Assembly: GCA_003666385.1 (NCBI GenBank)
Contig: QPIN01000063.1
Span: 150,386 to 214,385 of the forward strand
DNA: 64,000 nucleotides
Direction: 5' to 3'
From: Methylococcales symbiont of Hymedesmia sp. n. MRB-2018
GTDB lineage: Bacteria > Pseudomonadota > Gammaproteobacteria > Methylococcales > Methylomonadaceae
Shown here: positions 12,912 to 22,904 of the stretch, in pieces
How positions within the stretch are numbered: the stretch's first letter is position 1
Layout of the letters: every line of letters begins with the position of its first letter
Translations under genes and position numbers: made by a program
The notes under the pieces: generated by a model
Database searches by the model: none
What the model was told of the DNA's origin: nothing
Seen by the model: only the letters and a program-made list of their open reading frames with translations

Positions 12912-13053
12912 AATTCAGAAACCATAAAGAACTGCACATTGTAATCTACCTATTTTTTTGTTGCAATAAAAAAATATAACTATAATTCTGAAGCCAGTCT
13001 GTGTGATTTTTTTTAGGCTCTCAGGCAATGCGATGCACCTAAGCGCCTAGGTA

Positions 13054-13202
13054 TAATTAATTTAACTAATTTTTACCCAGGATTTTTTTTCATATTCAAG
13101 GCACATAAATTGGCGTATCCCGAATTCAGCTATAGCAAGCTACGCAACAATTTATGTAACGCAGAATATGGCAAAAAGACCAGTAAAAATGTTAAATTAA
13201 TT
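13054..13202. repeat. Imperfect palindromic element (family C), about 149 bp
   Basis: The left arm starting AATTAATTTAAC and reading on through CATATTCAAGGC is mirrored by the right arm ending GTTAAATTAATT, so the stretch folds into one long hairpin with a tip near 13125-13135. The right arm is repeated in inverse orientation at 41718-41762. The right end has been used as the target for insertion of the neighbouring family B element. No transposase is present. Confidence 0.6.
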
Positions 13203-13342
13203 TAACTACTCAGCGTACTCCGTAACTGCTTAGATTACCCTCTGTTTTGCTCAAGAGCAAAGCGAAAGCGCGGAGTTTACAGGTGTAAATGCGCACTTTC
13301 AACGCGGCTATGGACAAAATAGAGGGCAAGCTGAGTAGTTAC
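13203..13342. mobile_element. MITE-like element, family B, copy 1
   Basis: A 140-bp element bounded by inverted ends TAACTACTCAGC and GCTGAGTAGTTA(C), flanked on both sides by the 8-bp direct repeat AATTAATT (13195-13202 and 13343-13350). Its interior is homologous to 62819-62976, with shared stretches around TGCTTAGATT, GGAGTTTACAGGTGTAAATG and ACAAAATAGAGGG. It has no coding capacity. It lies where tuf would be expected, between tRNA-Thr and tRNA-Trp. Confidence 0.75.
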
Positions 13343-13408
13343 AATTAATTATTCCCAGACGCTTAACAATAAAGCAGGCCATAAAAAAAACAAAACGAAG
13401 ATAGCATC

Positions 13409-13484
<76 letters not shown>

Positions 13485-13498
13485 ACATAGAATAAAGA

Positions 13499-13572
13499 TG
13501 GAGCGGGTGATGGGAATCGAACCCACGTAATCAGCTTGGAAGGCTGGAGTTCTACCATTGAACTACACCCGC
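13499..13572 (-). tRNA. tRNA-Gly (anticodon TCC)
   Basis: Full cloverleaf: acceptor GCGGGTG pairs with CACCCGC (reading CATCACCCGC in the gene), anticodon loop CTTCCAA, T-loop GGTTCGATTCC, encoded CCA. It lies 14 bases before tRNA-Thr. Confidence 0.97.
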
Positions 13573-13591
13573 GGATTGCTTTTATTGGAAA

Positions 13592-13676
13592 TGGTGGAGG
13601 GGGGAGGATTCGAACCTCCGAAGGTAGAACCGTCAGATTTACAGTCTGATCCCTTTGGCCACTCGGGAACCCCTCC
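13592..13676 (-). tRNA. tRNA-Tyr (anticodon GTA)
   Basis: A class II tRNA of 85 bases with a long variable arm (GGTTCTACCTTCGAA region), acceptor GGAGGGG/CCCCTCC, anticodon loop CTGTAAA, T-loop GGTTCGAATCC and encoded CCA. First gene of the tRNA-Tyr-Gly-Thr cluster. Confidence 0.97.
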
Positions 13677-13760
13677 CAATCCAAAGCCGAACATTATGAA
13701 GCCAATAGACCTAGTAGTCAATATTTTTAGCTCATTTATTTCTTTACAAACTACGTTTTT

Positions 13761-14324
13761 TTAATTTATTTGCCCCATTGCAAAAGACATGTCTCCTGAT
13801 ATTATTTTGTCAATCTGTGTGCCCAACAAATCAAACGCTGATAACAAATCTTGCCGATCAATCTTTGAAAAATTTGTTAGCACATAATCTATTACAGACT
13901 TACCCTGAACAGGCCGACCAACCCCAAACCTTGCTCGACAAAAACCTTTATCACCAAGGCAGGACATAATATCCCTCAATCCATTATGACCTGCGTGCCC
14001 ACCACCTATCTTTAATTTAACCACACCCACGTCAAAATCCAGATCATCATGAATCACAAGAATTTCTTCACTTTCCATCTTATAAAACTTTGCAACAGAA
14101 GCAACAGACAAGCCGCTTCTGTTCATAAAGGTTTGCGGCTTTAATAAGATAACTTTTCTTGTACCAATAAAAACAGTCGCCACCAAACCATGAAACTTTG
14201 ACTCTTTCAACCACTCCGAAAACTGGCTCTCTAACAGGTAGTCTAAAAACAAAAACCCAGCGTTATGCCGGGTCCTTTCGTATTGAGAACCAGGATTTCC
14301 CAGCCCTACAATAAGCTTGATCAT
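13761..14324 (-). CDS. pth: Peptidyl-tRNA hydrolase
   Basis: Pth cleaves peptidyl-tRNAs released prematurely from ribosomes and recycles the tRNA. The 187-residue protein has the family's active-site set: GLGNPGSQYERTRHNAGF with the catalytic His near residue 20, the KPQTFMNRSG loop with Asn, and the DDLDFDVGVVKLKIGGGHAGHNGLRDI segment with Asp near 93. It follows rplY by about 20 bases in the conserved prs-rplY-pth unit. Confidence 0.97.
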   Translation of the reverse strand: MIKLIVGLGNPGSQYERTRHNAGFLFLDYLLESQFSEWLKESKFHGLVATVFIGTRKVILLKPQTFMNRSGLSVASVAKFYKMESEEILVIHDDLDFDVGVVKLKIGGGHAGHNGLRDIMSCLGDKGFCRARFGVGRPVQGKSVIDYVLTNFSKIDRQDLLSAFDLLGTQIDKIISGDMSFAMGQIN

Positions 14325-14344
14325 TTTTACAAAAAACTATCTGA

Positions 14345-14992
14345 CTATTCCTCTTCCGTCTCTTCTTCACCTGCTACTGATTCTACCTCTTCTTTTTCAT
14401 CATCTTCCTGTGGACTTCTAACTTTCATCACCTGAGCAACGGTATGATCGTGATCACCTTCCTGCGCTAAAGCAATAACAGTAACACCTTCTGGTATTGT
14501 AATATCTGTTAAATGAATTGAAGAGCCAAGCTCTATATCTGCCAAATCTACTTCTATATACTCTGGCAAAGCAGAAGGCAGACATGACACTTCAATGTCA
14601 ACCATAGCATGCGTTACTACACCGCCCATTTTGACACCCAGACAAATATCTTCGTTAGTAAAATGCAAGGGCACTTTCGCTTTCAAAGCCTGCGACTCAT
14701 CTATTCGCATAAAATCTAAATGCAATATCTGCGCCTTTGCAGGGTGACGTTGAACTCCCTTCAAAACCGCTTTTTCTGTTTTACCATCTATCTTTAAATT
14801 CAATACATGAGAATAAACTGCTTCGTGCTCAAGATGCTTGCTAACATCATTATAATCCAAAATGATCGATTGAGGTGCTGCAGATCTACCATATACAACC
14901 GCAGGCAACTTACCTTCGCGACGCGTTGCTCTTGCGGCAGACCTGCCAGAAAGATCACGTTTTTCAGCTACAAATTCAAATACACTAGACAT
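14345..14992 (-). CDS. rplY: 50S ribosomal protein L25/general stress protein Ctc
   Basis: L25 binds 5S rRNA. This is the long two-domain (TL5/Ctc) form, about 215 residues: an N-terminal 5S-binding beta barrel (residues 1-95, with GKLPAVVYGRSAAPQSI) and a C-terminal domain ending in an acidic tail rich in Glu. I place the start at MSSVFEFVAEK because a GGAG motif lies six bases upstream; an in-frame GTG 12 bases earlier has no such support. It lies between prs and pth, as in many gammaproteobacteria. Confidence 0.95.
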   Translation of the reverse strand: MSSVFEFVAEKRDLSGRSAARATRREGKLPAVVYGRSAAPQSIILDYNDVSKHLEHEAVYSHVLNLKIDGKTEKAVLKGVQRHPAKAQILHLDFMRIDESQALKAKVPLHFTNEDICLGVKMGGVVTHAMVDIEVSCLPSALPEYIEVDLADIELGSSIHLTDITIPEGVTVIALAQEGDHDHTVAQVMKVRSPQEDDEKEEVESVAGEEETEEE

Positions 14993-15045
14993 CTTCTTCT
15001 CCACAACACACCTTTATTAGGTACGCACTTTTCTTTAAAATTTAT

Positions 15046-15996
15046 TTAATCGACATAGAGCGAACTAACCGACTCACTCTCCGCAATTCGCCTGATTGTT
15101 TCAGCCAGCATTTCTGCAACACTTAACTGTCTAATCTTATCTATTCCCAATAACTCATCATTCAACGGTATTGTATCTGTCACTACCAGCTCGTCCAGCA
15201 CAGACCGTCTGATATTTTGAGCGGCAGCTCCTGATAAAACTGGGTGTGTACAATAAGCAACTACTTTCAAAGCGCCTTTACTCTTTAGGGCTTTAGCTGC
15301 GTTACATAAAGTACCTGCCGTATCCACCAAGTCATCAATCATCACACACGTTCTCCTTGAAACATCACCGATAATATGCATAATCTCAGACACATTCGCC
15401 TTAGGCCGCCGCTTATCAATGATAGCCAAATCAGCATCCAATCGCTTGGCCAGTGCTCTCGCCCTTACTACCCCGCCTACGTCAGGAGAGACAACAATCA
15501 AGTTTTCATGTTTTTGTCGCCAAACATCCCCTAGCAACAATGGCGAAGCATAAACATTATCCACAGGAATATCAAAAAACCCCTGTACCTGATCAGCGTG
15601 CAAATCAACTGTTAAAATACGATCCGCACCCGCAGTATCCAACATATTAGCCACAAGCTTTGCGGTAATAGGCACTCTTGCAGATCTTGTACGCCTATCT
15701 TGCCTTGCATAACCATAATACGGAATCACTGCCGTGACCCTTAATGCAGATGCTCTTTTTAAAGCATCAATCATCACCAGCAATTCCATCAAATGTTCAT
15801 TAGCCGGCGAGCATGTTGGCTGAATGACAAATACATCCCTACCCCGTACATTCTCCTCAATTTCAACAACTATCTCTTCATCGCTAAAACGACCTACGGT
15901 AGCCATGCCTAGCCGCATATTTAACTTCTTCGTTATACCTTCAGATAAGGCTCTATTAGCATTACCAGAAAATATCATCATAGAAGCATCTTGCAT
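15046..15996 (-). CDS. prs: Ribose-phosphate pyrophosphokinase
   Basis: Prs makes PRPP from ribose 5-phosphate and ATP, feeding purine, pyrimidine, histidine and NAD synthesis. The 316 residues contain the ATP-binding region [16 protein letters not shown], the metal-binding histidine segment [17 protein letters not shown], and the PRPP loop [14 protein letters not shown] second in-frame Met five codons in (MMIFSGN) is an alternative start. It follows tRNA-Gln in the same orientation, a common arrangement with ispE and lolB. Confidence 0.97.
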   Translation of the reverse strand: MQDASMMIFSGNANRALSEGITKKLNMRLGMATVGRFSDEEIVVEIEENVRGRDVFVIQPTCSPANEHLMELLVMIDALKRASALRVTAVIPYYGYARQDRRTRSARVPITAKLVANMLDTAGADRILTVDLHADQVQGFFDIPVDNVYASPLLLGDVWRQKHENLIVVSPDVGGVVRARALAKRLDADLAIIDKRRPKANVSEIMHIIGDVSRRTCVMIDDLVDTAGTLCNAAKALKSKGALKVVAYCTHPVLSGAAAQNIRRSVLDELVVTDTIPLNDELLGIDKIRQLSVAEMLAETIRRIAESESVSSLYVD

Positions 15997-16083
15997 TTAA
16001 GCACTCCGATAGTTATTACCAATGAATATATTGAATGTGTATAAAATAGACTAAATACCCTTACTTTACACACATTCCAAAAA

Positions 16084-16158
16084 TGGCTGGGCTACCAGGA
16101 TTCGAACCTGGGTATGCGGAGATCAAAACCCCGTGCCTTACCGCTTGGCGATAGCCCA
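16084..16158 (-). tRNA. tRNA-Gln (anticodon TTG)
   Basis: Full cloverleaf: acceptor TGGGCTA/TAGCCCA, anticodon loop TTTTGAT, T-loop GGTTCGAATCC, discriminator G and encoded CCA. It lies between ispE and prs, the position it holds in many gammaproteobacteria. Confidence 0.96.
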
Positions 16159-16171
16159 ATAATCGATCAAA

Positions 16172-17014
16172 TCAGTTAAGCATATCTTGTAATGGCGAAC
16201 GGTTTATACCTTTAGCTAAATAAACCTGCCACTTGTCCCGCAACAATTCAAATGTCTTTTGTGCCTCCGACTTCGAATCAAATTGTGCAAACACACACGC
16301 TCCAGTACCTGTTAACCTGGCCTTAGAAAAAGCTGCCAAATCATCCAATGCATCTTGTACTGGCTGATATAATTTCCGTACTACATCCAAACAATCATTT
16401 TGATGCTGCCCCGAAATAAAACCAGCTATTGTGATAGGTTTGCTATCTCTTGTCAAATCTTTAACAGAAAATATTGCTTTGGTGTCAACATGACAGTCAG
16501 GCTTTATAATTAACAGCCATTTCTCTTCTACTTCTATTTTCTTTAACTTCTCTCCCACACCTTCTGCCCAAGCAGCATGTCCAAGCACAAAAATAGGCAC
16601 GTCAGCCCCTAATTGCAAACCTATACACATTAATTCTTCTTGCGACAATCCCAAGTGCCATAATGCATTGAGAGCCATAAGCGTTGTTGCCGCATCAGAA
16701 CTCCCACCCCCTAAACCTCCACCCATCGGCAAGTTTTTTTCAATTTCTATCAGCACACCTTGCTGACATCCTGTTTTTTGCTGCAATAGTTTTGCTGCTC
16801 GCACAGTTAAATCTGTTTTTTCAGGAACGCCAGGTATTGGAGAAATCAAGCCTACTTGCTGACCCTGAACAGGATGAAAAGTTAACCAATCACACCAATC
16901 AACTAATTGAAAAACCGTCTGTAACAAATGGTAACCATCCTCCCTTTGTCCAGTAATTCTTAACATCAAATTTATTTTTGCTGGTGCTGGCCATTTCGCA
17001 CTCCAACTCGCCAT
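16172..17014 (-). CDS. ispE: 4-diphosphocytidyl-2-C-methyl-D-erythritol kinase
   Basis: IspE phosphorylates CDP-methylerythritol in the non-mevalonate isoprenoid pathway. This GHMP-family kinase has 280 residues and begins with the substrate-side motif WPAPAKINLMLRITGQREDGYHLL. The ATP loop MGGGLGGGSSDAATTL lies near residue 95 and the C-terminal GHMP motif ARLTGTGACVFAQF near 235. It follows lolB by 24 bases. Confidence 0.97.
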   Translation of the reverse strand: MASWSAKWPAPAKINLMLRITGQREDGYHLLQTVFQLVDWCDWLTFHPVQGQQVGLISPIPGVPEKTDLTVRAAKLLQQKTGCQQGVLIEIEKNLPMGGGLGGGSSDAATTLMALNALWHLGLSQEELMCIGLQLGADVPIFVLGHAAWAEGVGEKLKKIEVEEKWLLIIKPDCHVDTKAIFSVKDLTRDSKPITIAGFISGQHQNDCLDVVRKLYQPVQDALDDLAAFSKARLTGTGACVFAQFDSKSEAQKTFELLRDKWQVYLAKGINRSPLQDMLN

Positions 17015-17038
17015 TCCATACCCCTTAGAAACTCTTAA

Positions 17039-17605
17039 TTACATCTGCCACTGATTAACAATCAACTTCAACTTAACCTTTTTATTTTCAACTCTAATTT
17101 TCCGTGGCAATTCATGCTGCCCAATGGTTTGCATTTGTGAATACCTTACCTGCCACTCATTCTGCAAAAAACCATTTTTAATACCCAGATAATCCTTTTC
17201 AGGAAATGTTAACCCTCGCACCCAAAACTTTAAGGCATGAATAGGCACATTAACACCTAACAATTCCGCAACCGAATCATCGCCCTTTCCAAGATACTTT
17301 ATTTTTTGTTCACCATCATCGACAATCATTTGCCCATCAGACAATTCAATAAATGTTCTGCCCATGCCAAAAATACCAGAAAGCTCAATATCATCATGAT
17401 TATGATGGTGTACCCAATGAATTGTTGCCGTTAATGATTGAACAGCATCTGAAATAGCCAATCGCCCAGCAAACGACCATTCGGTTTTTTGGTATAAATA
17501 ATCTCGCCCGACTAGGTCAAAAGGCTTGTTTTCTTTAATCGCTAGGCTAGTACATGAAATTAATTGTGTCGCTAACAATAGCAATACTACAAATCGAAAA
17601 ATCAT
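17039..17605 (-). CDS. lolB: Outer-membrane lipoprotein insertion protein LolB
   Basis: LolB accepts lipoproteins from LolA and inserts them into the outer membrane. The 188-residue protein begins with a lipoprotein signal ending at the lipobox QLISC (Cys near 18), followed by the WSFAGRLAISD strand, LSGIFGMGRTFIEL and the RGLTFPEKDY region typical of the hydrophobic-cavity fold. Its start overlaps the end of the TPR gene by four bases. The lolB-ispE pairing supports the call, since LolB sequences diverge strongly. Confidence 0.92.
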   Translation of the reverse strand: MIFRFVVLLLLATQLISCTSLAIKENKPFDLVGRDYLYQKTEWSFAGRLAISDAVQSLTATIHWVHHHNHDDIELSGIFGMGRTFIELSDGQMIVDDGEQKIKYLGKGDDSVAELLGVNVPIHALKFWVRGLTFPEKDYLGIKNGFLQNEWQVRYSQMQTIGQHELPRKIRVENKKVKLKLIVNQWQM

Positions 17606-19359
17606 TGACTCATTAATTCTGGGAAACGCTTCAATAGTTTTAAAATATATTCATTTTCTGGCGATTTTTTTAAGGCATCGGCAAAAATTTCTTTTGCTTT
17701 TTCCTTATCCCCTTTAACCCATAAAATTTCGGTAAGATGCGTAACAATTTCGTTTTCAGGCAATTTATCATACGCTCTAAGTAATAATGCTAAAGCGGCA
17801 TCCAAATTTCCTTTTTTAAAATGCAACCAACCCACACTATCTATAATCACCGTTTCGTCAGGTTTTAAAGTGATTGCTTTCTGCAAATAAACTTCCGCTT
17901 CTGCATAGCGCTGCGTCCTATCCGCCAAAGTATATCCCAGAGCGTTTAACGCACTGTAATCTTCAGGATTTTTTAGTATGATTTTTTTTAAATCTGCTTC
18001 TACTACATCCAGCTTATCTAATTTTTCAGCAATTAAAGACCGTGTATACAACAAGTCTCTGTTCTCTGGGGACTTTTCAAGCGCCCCGGTCATAACATCA
18101 AAAGCTTTCTGGTAATTTTCCTGCTCAACAAAAAGTTCAGCGTTTAATAAAGAAATATTCAAATGCTCTTTTGGATAGCGAGCCATAATCAGATTCAAGC
18201 GTTGCTCAGCCTCGGCAAATTCTTTTTGATTTAATAAAACTGATATCGCTGCCATAGATGCATCATAGACATACCTCCCCTGGGTGACTTTATCAAACCA
18301 GACCAATGCCTTTTGGTAATTTTCTTTTTTATACTCAATCCTACCGCTATAAAAACTTGCCTGTGCATCCCATGCTGGCTTATTAATCAGCTCACTTAAA
18401 TGCTCCATCGCTTCATCGTCCTTGTTTTGTTGCAATAAAATCAAAGCCAGAGCAAAGCGACTTCCTCCATCTTCAGACTTATTACTTAAAACACTTTGAT
18501 AAAGCTCAATAGCCTGATCAAATTGATCCAATTTCATCAGCACCTGAGCTAGCATTTTTTTTATTTGATCATTTTCTGGCATTTCATCCAGAATTGATTC
18601 CAAAACTTCTTTTGCAAGTATCAAATCACCTTTTTGCGCAGCCAATTGAGCTTTTAAAACACCTGCTTTATTCCAGTCTGGCTGAATATGTAAGGCTTGA
18701 TTAATTTTTTCCAGAGCAATATCCAGCTTATTGCTCTGTCCTGCCAACAAAGCCTGTACAAAATAAACGACTGATTGTTCTGGATGTAAGCTGGATAGCT
18801 CTTCTAATACTTCAAATATAAAACCCGCTTTACCTTCTTTGTCTAAAACCTGAATCAATTCAACTAAAGTTGTCTCAAACCCAGATGGAGCCTTTTCTAA
18901 AATCTCACTTAAATGTTCTACAACAGCCAGTTTATCATTATTTCTCAATGCTGATAAAACGGCTATCTTCCGTGCAGTCAGGTTTTCCCCATCTTGCTTT
19001 AGCCATAGAGAAACAGCCTCATTCGTTTTTTTTGTATCTTTTAAATACAATCCAATTTTTGCTGCTCTTTCACTAATCCTGGCATCATCAACTTGCTTTG
19101 CAGCCTGTAAATAGCCTTCCAAAGCCACGCCATATTGATTTCTTTGCCCTGCAATTTCTGCCATTAACAAAAGATAGAGAATTTTTGGAGAAATATCTGT
19201 CGTTTTTTCTACAACACTATCATTCTCTTTCTGGATAACAGTATCGGCTATACTAGCTGTTTCTTTTTCTGGTGTACTGGTACATCCCACCAAAAATGAA
19301 AAAACAAGTATCGTTATTACTTTTATATTTAACACACTTATTTCCCATTGCATATTCAC
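17602..19359 (-). CDS. TPR-repeat lipoprotein of unknown role
   Basis: The 585-residue protein has an N-terminal membrane segment ending at a lipobox-like FLVGC (Cys near residue 26), so it is probably an outer-membrane lipoprotein. The remainder is a long array of tetratricopeptide repeats, recognised by recurring A-L-x-Y/F and P-[DE] motifs such as NPEDYSALNALGYTLADR and PENEYILKLLKRFPEL. Proteins like this regularly precede lolB in gammaproteobacteria and are presumed scaffolds in envelope biogenesis. The partner is unknown. Several upstream in-frame codons make the exact start uncertain. Confidence 0.85.
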   Translation of the reverse strand: MNMQWEISVLNIKVITILVFSFLVGCTSTPEKETASIADTVIQKENDSVVEKTTDISPKILYLLLMAEIAGQRNQYGVALEGYLQAAKQVDDARISERAAKIGLYLKDTKKTNEAVSLWLKQDGENLTARKIAVLSALRNNDKLAVVEHLSEILEKAPSGFETTLVELIQVLDKEGKAGFIFEVLEELSSLHPEQSVVYFVQALLAGQSNKLDIALEKINQALHIQPDWNKAGVLKAQLAAQKGDLILAKEVLESILDEMPENDQIKKMLAQVLMKLDQFDQAIELYQSVLSNKSEDGGSRFALALILLQQNKDDEAMEHLSELINKPAWDAQASFYSGRIEYKKENYQKALVWFDKVTQGRYVYDASMAAISVLLNQKEFAEAEQRLNLIMARYPKEHLNISLLNAELFVEQENYQKAFDVMTGALEKSPENRDLLYTRSLIAEKLDKLDVVEADLKKIILKNPEDYSALNALGYTLADRTQRYAEAEVYLQKAITLKPDETVIIDSVGWLHFKKGNLDAALALLLRAYDKLPENEIVTHLTEILWVKGDKEKAKEIFADALKKSPENEYILKLLKRFPELMSQ

Positions 19360-19623
19360 AAACAGTGCTATAGATTAGCAGAAAACAAGCATAAACCTGT
19401 CACCCAATTTATTCTATTTGGATATATTCACTATACTAATTAGAATAGATGCTTTAATACAAGACTCTATTCCTGAAATTCCACCCTTGCAAACAAATTA
19501 TTGAATGTCTGATTTAACAATTTTATCGATTTCTCCCCGTGTAACACTTCACCCTCTCTTTGTAGTCAGATGAAGAAGCTGGCACACAAATTCAGAAATA
19601 ATTTGCTGTTTTTAGGACAATAA
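19360..19623. other. Divergent intergenic region between the TPR gene and hemA
   Basis: About 264 non-coding bases separate two diverging units, so promoters for both should lie here. An AGGA ribosome-binding site lies at about 19614-19617, just before hemA. I see no repeat or strong hairpin, and no promoter that I can call with confidence. Confidence 0.4.
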
Positions 19624-20874
19624 ATGACCTTGCTTGCCGTAGGTATTAACTATAATACTGCTCCCATTACTATAAGAGAACGTTTAGCGTTCCCTAAGAA
19701 TGCACTTGAACCCTCCCTTAAAACACTGTGGGATAATCACAATATTAAAGGTGCCGCAATATTATCGACCTGCAATAGAACTGAATTTTATTGCCAGACA
19801 GAAGACAATGATACCGATACTCTGGTTCAATGGCTTTCAAACAATAAACAAATCAAGGTGGCAGAGTTTACTCCTTATTTGTATAGCCATACTGACAGCC
19901 AATCTATACGTCACATGTTTCGAGTTGCCTGTGGCTTAGACTCTATGATTTTAGGTGAACCGCAAATACTGGGGCAAATGAAAACAGCTTATCAGGCTGC
20001 CTACGAAGCAGGAACCCTGGGCAAACATTTAGGCAAACTGTTTCAGCATACATTTTCCACCGCAAAAAAAGTCAGAACAGATACGGCCATTGGTTCTAGC
20101 CCTGTTTCTGTTGCTTTTGCTGCTGTACAACTGGCTCAACAAATTTTCGATTCCCTCAGTGATCAAACTGCCTTATTAATAGGTGCAGGTGAAACTATTG
20201 AATTAACCGCTCGGCACTTACACCAAAACAGTATCGGACGACTCATTATAGCGAACAGAACTTACGATAAAGCACATGCCTTAGCCTCACAATTTGATGG
20301 CTATGCAATTGAGTTATCAGAAATCCCTTCACATTTAGCTGAAGCCGATATTGTAATTTCATCTACCGCAAGTCAACTTCCCATACTAGGGAAAGGTCGT
20401 GTTGAAAGTGCCATAAAAAAACGCAAACATAGGCCTATGTTTATGGTTGATCTTGCTGTTCCCCGAGATATTGAAGCGGAAGTAGAACAACTAAGAGATG
20501 TCTACCTCTACACTGTTGATGATCTACAGAATACCATTGACCAAAACATGGACTCTCGGCGCAAAGCTGCCGAGCAAGCCGAGGAAATTATTGATACTCA
20601 AGTTGAACACTTCCTCTCCTGGGTACGCTCGCAAGGTGCTCAATCCGTAGTCAAAGATTTCCGCCAACAAGCTGAATTAATCCGTGATGAAATTCTGGCA
20701 AAAGCCTTGAACTCATTAAACAACGGGAATTCTGCAGAAGACGTTTTAAATCGTTTAGCTTATACTTTAACCAACAAACTAACCCATACACCCAGCAGTC
20801 AAATAAGAGATGCAGGTGCAAATGACAGACACGATATAGTGGCTGCTGCCAGAGAAATTTTTAAATTGAAATAG
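19624..20874 (+). CDS. hemA: Glutamyl-tRNA reductase
   Basis: HemA reduces Glu-tRNA to glutamate-1-semialdehyde, the first committed step of C5-pathway tetrapyrrole synthesis. The 416 residues include MTLLAVGINYNTAPITIRERLAFP at the start, the catalytic cysteine in STCNRTEFY near residue 50, the RVACGLDSMILGEPQILGQ signature near 100, an NADPH-binding Rossmann region (LLIGAGETIELTARHL) and the C-terminal dimerisation helices. It leads the hemA-prfA-prmC series, diverging from the lolB side. Confidence 0.98.
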   Translation: MTLLAVGINYNTAPITIRERLAFPKNALEPSLKTLWDNHNIKGAAILSTCNRTEFYCQTEDNDTDTLVQWLSNNKQIKVAEFTPYLYSHTDSQSIRHMFRVACGLDSMILGEPQILGQMKTAYQAAYEAGTLGKHLGKLFQHTFSTAKKVRTDTAIGSSPVSVAFAAVQLAQQIFDSLSDQTALLIGAGETIELTARHLHQNSIGRLIIANRTYDKAHALASQFDGYAIELSEIPSHLAEADIVISSTASQLPILGKGRVESAIKKRKHRPMFMVDLAVPRDIEAEVEQLRDVYLYTVDDLQNTIDQNMDSRRKAAEQAEEIIDTQVEHFLSWVRSQGAQSVVKDFRQQAELIRDEILAKALNSLNNGNSAEDVLNRLAYTLTNKLTHTPSSQIRDAGANDRHDIVAAAREIFKLK

Positions 20875-20974
20875 AAGAACAGGTTTAAGGCGAAAGGTAC
20901 AAAGTTCAATAGAGCCGTGTTTAATCCAGCACTTTATGTACTTGAGCCTTTACCTCTCTTAACTCTTTAATATT

Positions 20975-22060
20975 ATGAAACCATCGATCCAGACCAAGCT
21001 TGAAAACCTTATTGACCGCTTTGAGGAAATAGCTACGCTACTTTCTCAACCTGAGATACAAAATAACCAAAATCAGTACCGTTCTTTAAGCCAGGAATAT
21101 GCCCAAATTGATCCATTAGTAAGCTGTTATCAACAATATCTTGATAATCAGGAAAACCTTGATGGCGTACTAGAAATGTCTAAAGACCCTGACCCTGAGT
21201 TACGAGAAATGGCAAAAGAAGAACTACAGGAAGCCGAACAACAAAAAGAAGCCTTGCAACATCAACTGCAAATTCTTTTACTACCCAAAGATGCCAATGA
21301 TAACCGCAATGTCTTTTTAGAAGTCAGAGCAGGGACTGGAGGCGATGAGGCCGCTATTTTTTCGGGTGACCTAGCAAAAATGTATCAACGCTATGCCGAA
21401 AAACAAGGCTGGAAAACTGAGCTAATTACTGAAAATAGAGGCGACCATGGCGGCTATAAAGAAATCATTTTGCGTATTGCCGGACAAGAAGTGTATTCGC
21501 AATTAAAGTTTGAACCTGGTGTTCACCGAGTACAACGTGTTCCAGAAACTGAATCACAAGGTCGTGTTCATACATCGGCTTGTACGGTTGCCATCATGCC
21601 AGAAGTTGAAAGTGTTGATGAGTATGAAATCAAGGCCTCGGATCTACGTGTTGATACTTTCCGTGCTTCTGGATCAGGAGGACAACACGTTAATAAAACA
21701 GACTCTGCTATTCGCCTTACCCACCTGCCCACTGGTGTCGTAGTGGAATGCCAAGATGAACGCTCACAACATAAAAATAGAGCGCGTGCTATGTCCTTAT
21801 TGCAATCGCGCTTATTAACAGCTGAGCAAGATAAGCAGCATGCAGAACAATCTGAAAACAGGAAACTACAAGTCGGTTCGGGTGACCGGTCGGAGAGAAT
21901 TCGTACTTATAATTATCCCCAAGGTCGCATGACTGATCACCGGATCAATCTAACATTGTATAAATTGGATGAAATCATGCAAGGCAACTTAGAGCATGTT
22001 ATTCAACCTTTAATCAATGAACATCAAGCCGAATTACTAACTCAACTGGGTAATGACTAA
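20975..22060 (+). CDS. prfA: Peptide chain release factor 1
   Basis: RF1 recognises UAA and UAG and triggers peptide release. The 361-residue protein carries the catalytic GGQ in [17 protein letters not shown] near residue 235 and the codon-recognition region around [17 protein letters not shown], which includes the RF1-type tripeptide surroundings. The GGQ glutamine is the substrate of PrmC, encoded immediately downstream with an 8-base overlap. Confidence 0.98.
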   Translation: MKPSIQTKLENLIDRFEEIATLLSQPEIQNNQNQYRSLSQEYAQIDPLVSCYQQYLDNQENLDGVLEMSKDPDPELREMAKEELQEAEQQKEALQHQLQILLLPKDANDNRNVFLEVRAGTGGDEAAIFSGDLAKMYQRYAEKQGWKTELITENRGDHGGYKEIILRIAGQEVYSQLKFEPGVHRVQRVPETESQGRVHTSACTVAIMPEVESVDEYEIKASDLRVDTFRASGSGGQHVNKTDSAIRLTHLPTGVVVECQDERSQHKNRARAMSLLQSRLLTAEQDKQHAEQSENRKLQVGSGDRSERIRTYNYPQGRMTDHRINLTLYKLDEIMQGNLEHVIQPLINEHQAELLTQLGND

Positions 22061-22904
22061 TATCCAGACTGCTTTAGCAACAGCCACACAAACTATTAGC
22101 GCACACTCTGATACAGCTCAATTAGATGCTGAAGTATTACTTTGTCAGATACTGTCTAAACCACGCTCGCATCTAAGAGCATGGCCCAAAAAACTAATGA
22201 CTGCGGAACAAAATCATCAGTTTCAGCAGCTCATAAAAAAGCGGCAGCAAGGACAACCTATTGCTTATATTACAGGTCATCGAGAGTTCTGGTCACGCGA
22301 CTTTAAAGTCAGCTCAGATGTATTAATCCCCAGACCCGATACTGAATTATTAATTGAACTCAGCCTCAATTTAATGGCAGATAAAACTAAAGCTCGGGTG
22401 ATTGACTTAGGCACAGGATCGGGAGTCATTGCCATAACTTTGGCGGCTGAACGACCTAATTTAGAAGTCATTGCTACCGATATCAGTCACCCTGCACTAA
22501 AAATAGCAAAACAAAATGCAGCAATACATCAGCTTAACAATATTCAGTTTCTGCATTCTGACTGGTTTAATGACGTACCTGCTGCTACTAAATTTGACTT
22601 AATTATTAGCAACCCACCTTATATAGAACCACACGATCCGCATTTATCCGAAGGTGATCTGCGATTTGAACCAGAATCTGCATTAATTGCTGCCGAACAA
22701 GGTCTAAAAGATATAAGAAACATCTGCCAACAAGCCAGAAGCTATTTAAAAGCGGATGCTACACTCTTAATTGAACATGGTTTTGAGCAACAAAAAAGCG
22801 TTCAAACTATTTTCAATTCATTGCAATATACCCACATTAGTCCTTTCACTGATCTTTCTAACAACCCCAGAGTAACGACAGGCCAATGGCAACATGAACA
22901 CTGA
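22053..22904 (+). CDS. prmC: Release factor glutamine methyltransferase
   Basis: PrmC methylates the GGQ glutamine of RF1 and RF2 using S-adenosylmethionine. The 283 residues show an N-terminal helical domain, the SAM-binding motif [16 protein letters not shown] near residue 115 and the catalytic [11 protein letters not shown] near 185. Its start overlaps the end of prfA, indicating translational coupling of enzyme and substrate. Confidence 0.97.
   Translation: MTNIQTALATATQTISAHSDTAQLDAEVLLCQILSKPRSHLRAWPKKLMTAEQNHQFQQLIKKRQQGQPIAYITGHREFWSRDFKVSSDVLIPRPDTELLIELSLNLMADKTKARVIDLGTGSGVIAITLAAERPNLEVIATDISHPALKIAKQNAAIHQLNNIQFLHSDWFNDVPAATKFDLIISNPPYIEPHDPHLSEGDLRFEPESALIAAEQGLKDIRNICQQARSYLKADATLLIEHGFEQQKSVQTIFNSLQYTHISPFTDLSNNPRVTTGQWQHEH

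Noticed and set aside
20886..20950. Imperfect hairpin between hemA and prfA (AAGGCGAAAGGTACAAAGT against ACTTTATGTACTTGAGCCTT)
   Set aside because: Several mismatches and no T tract; could be a small repeat remnant, but no second copy was seen.
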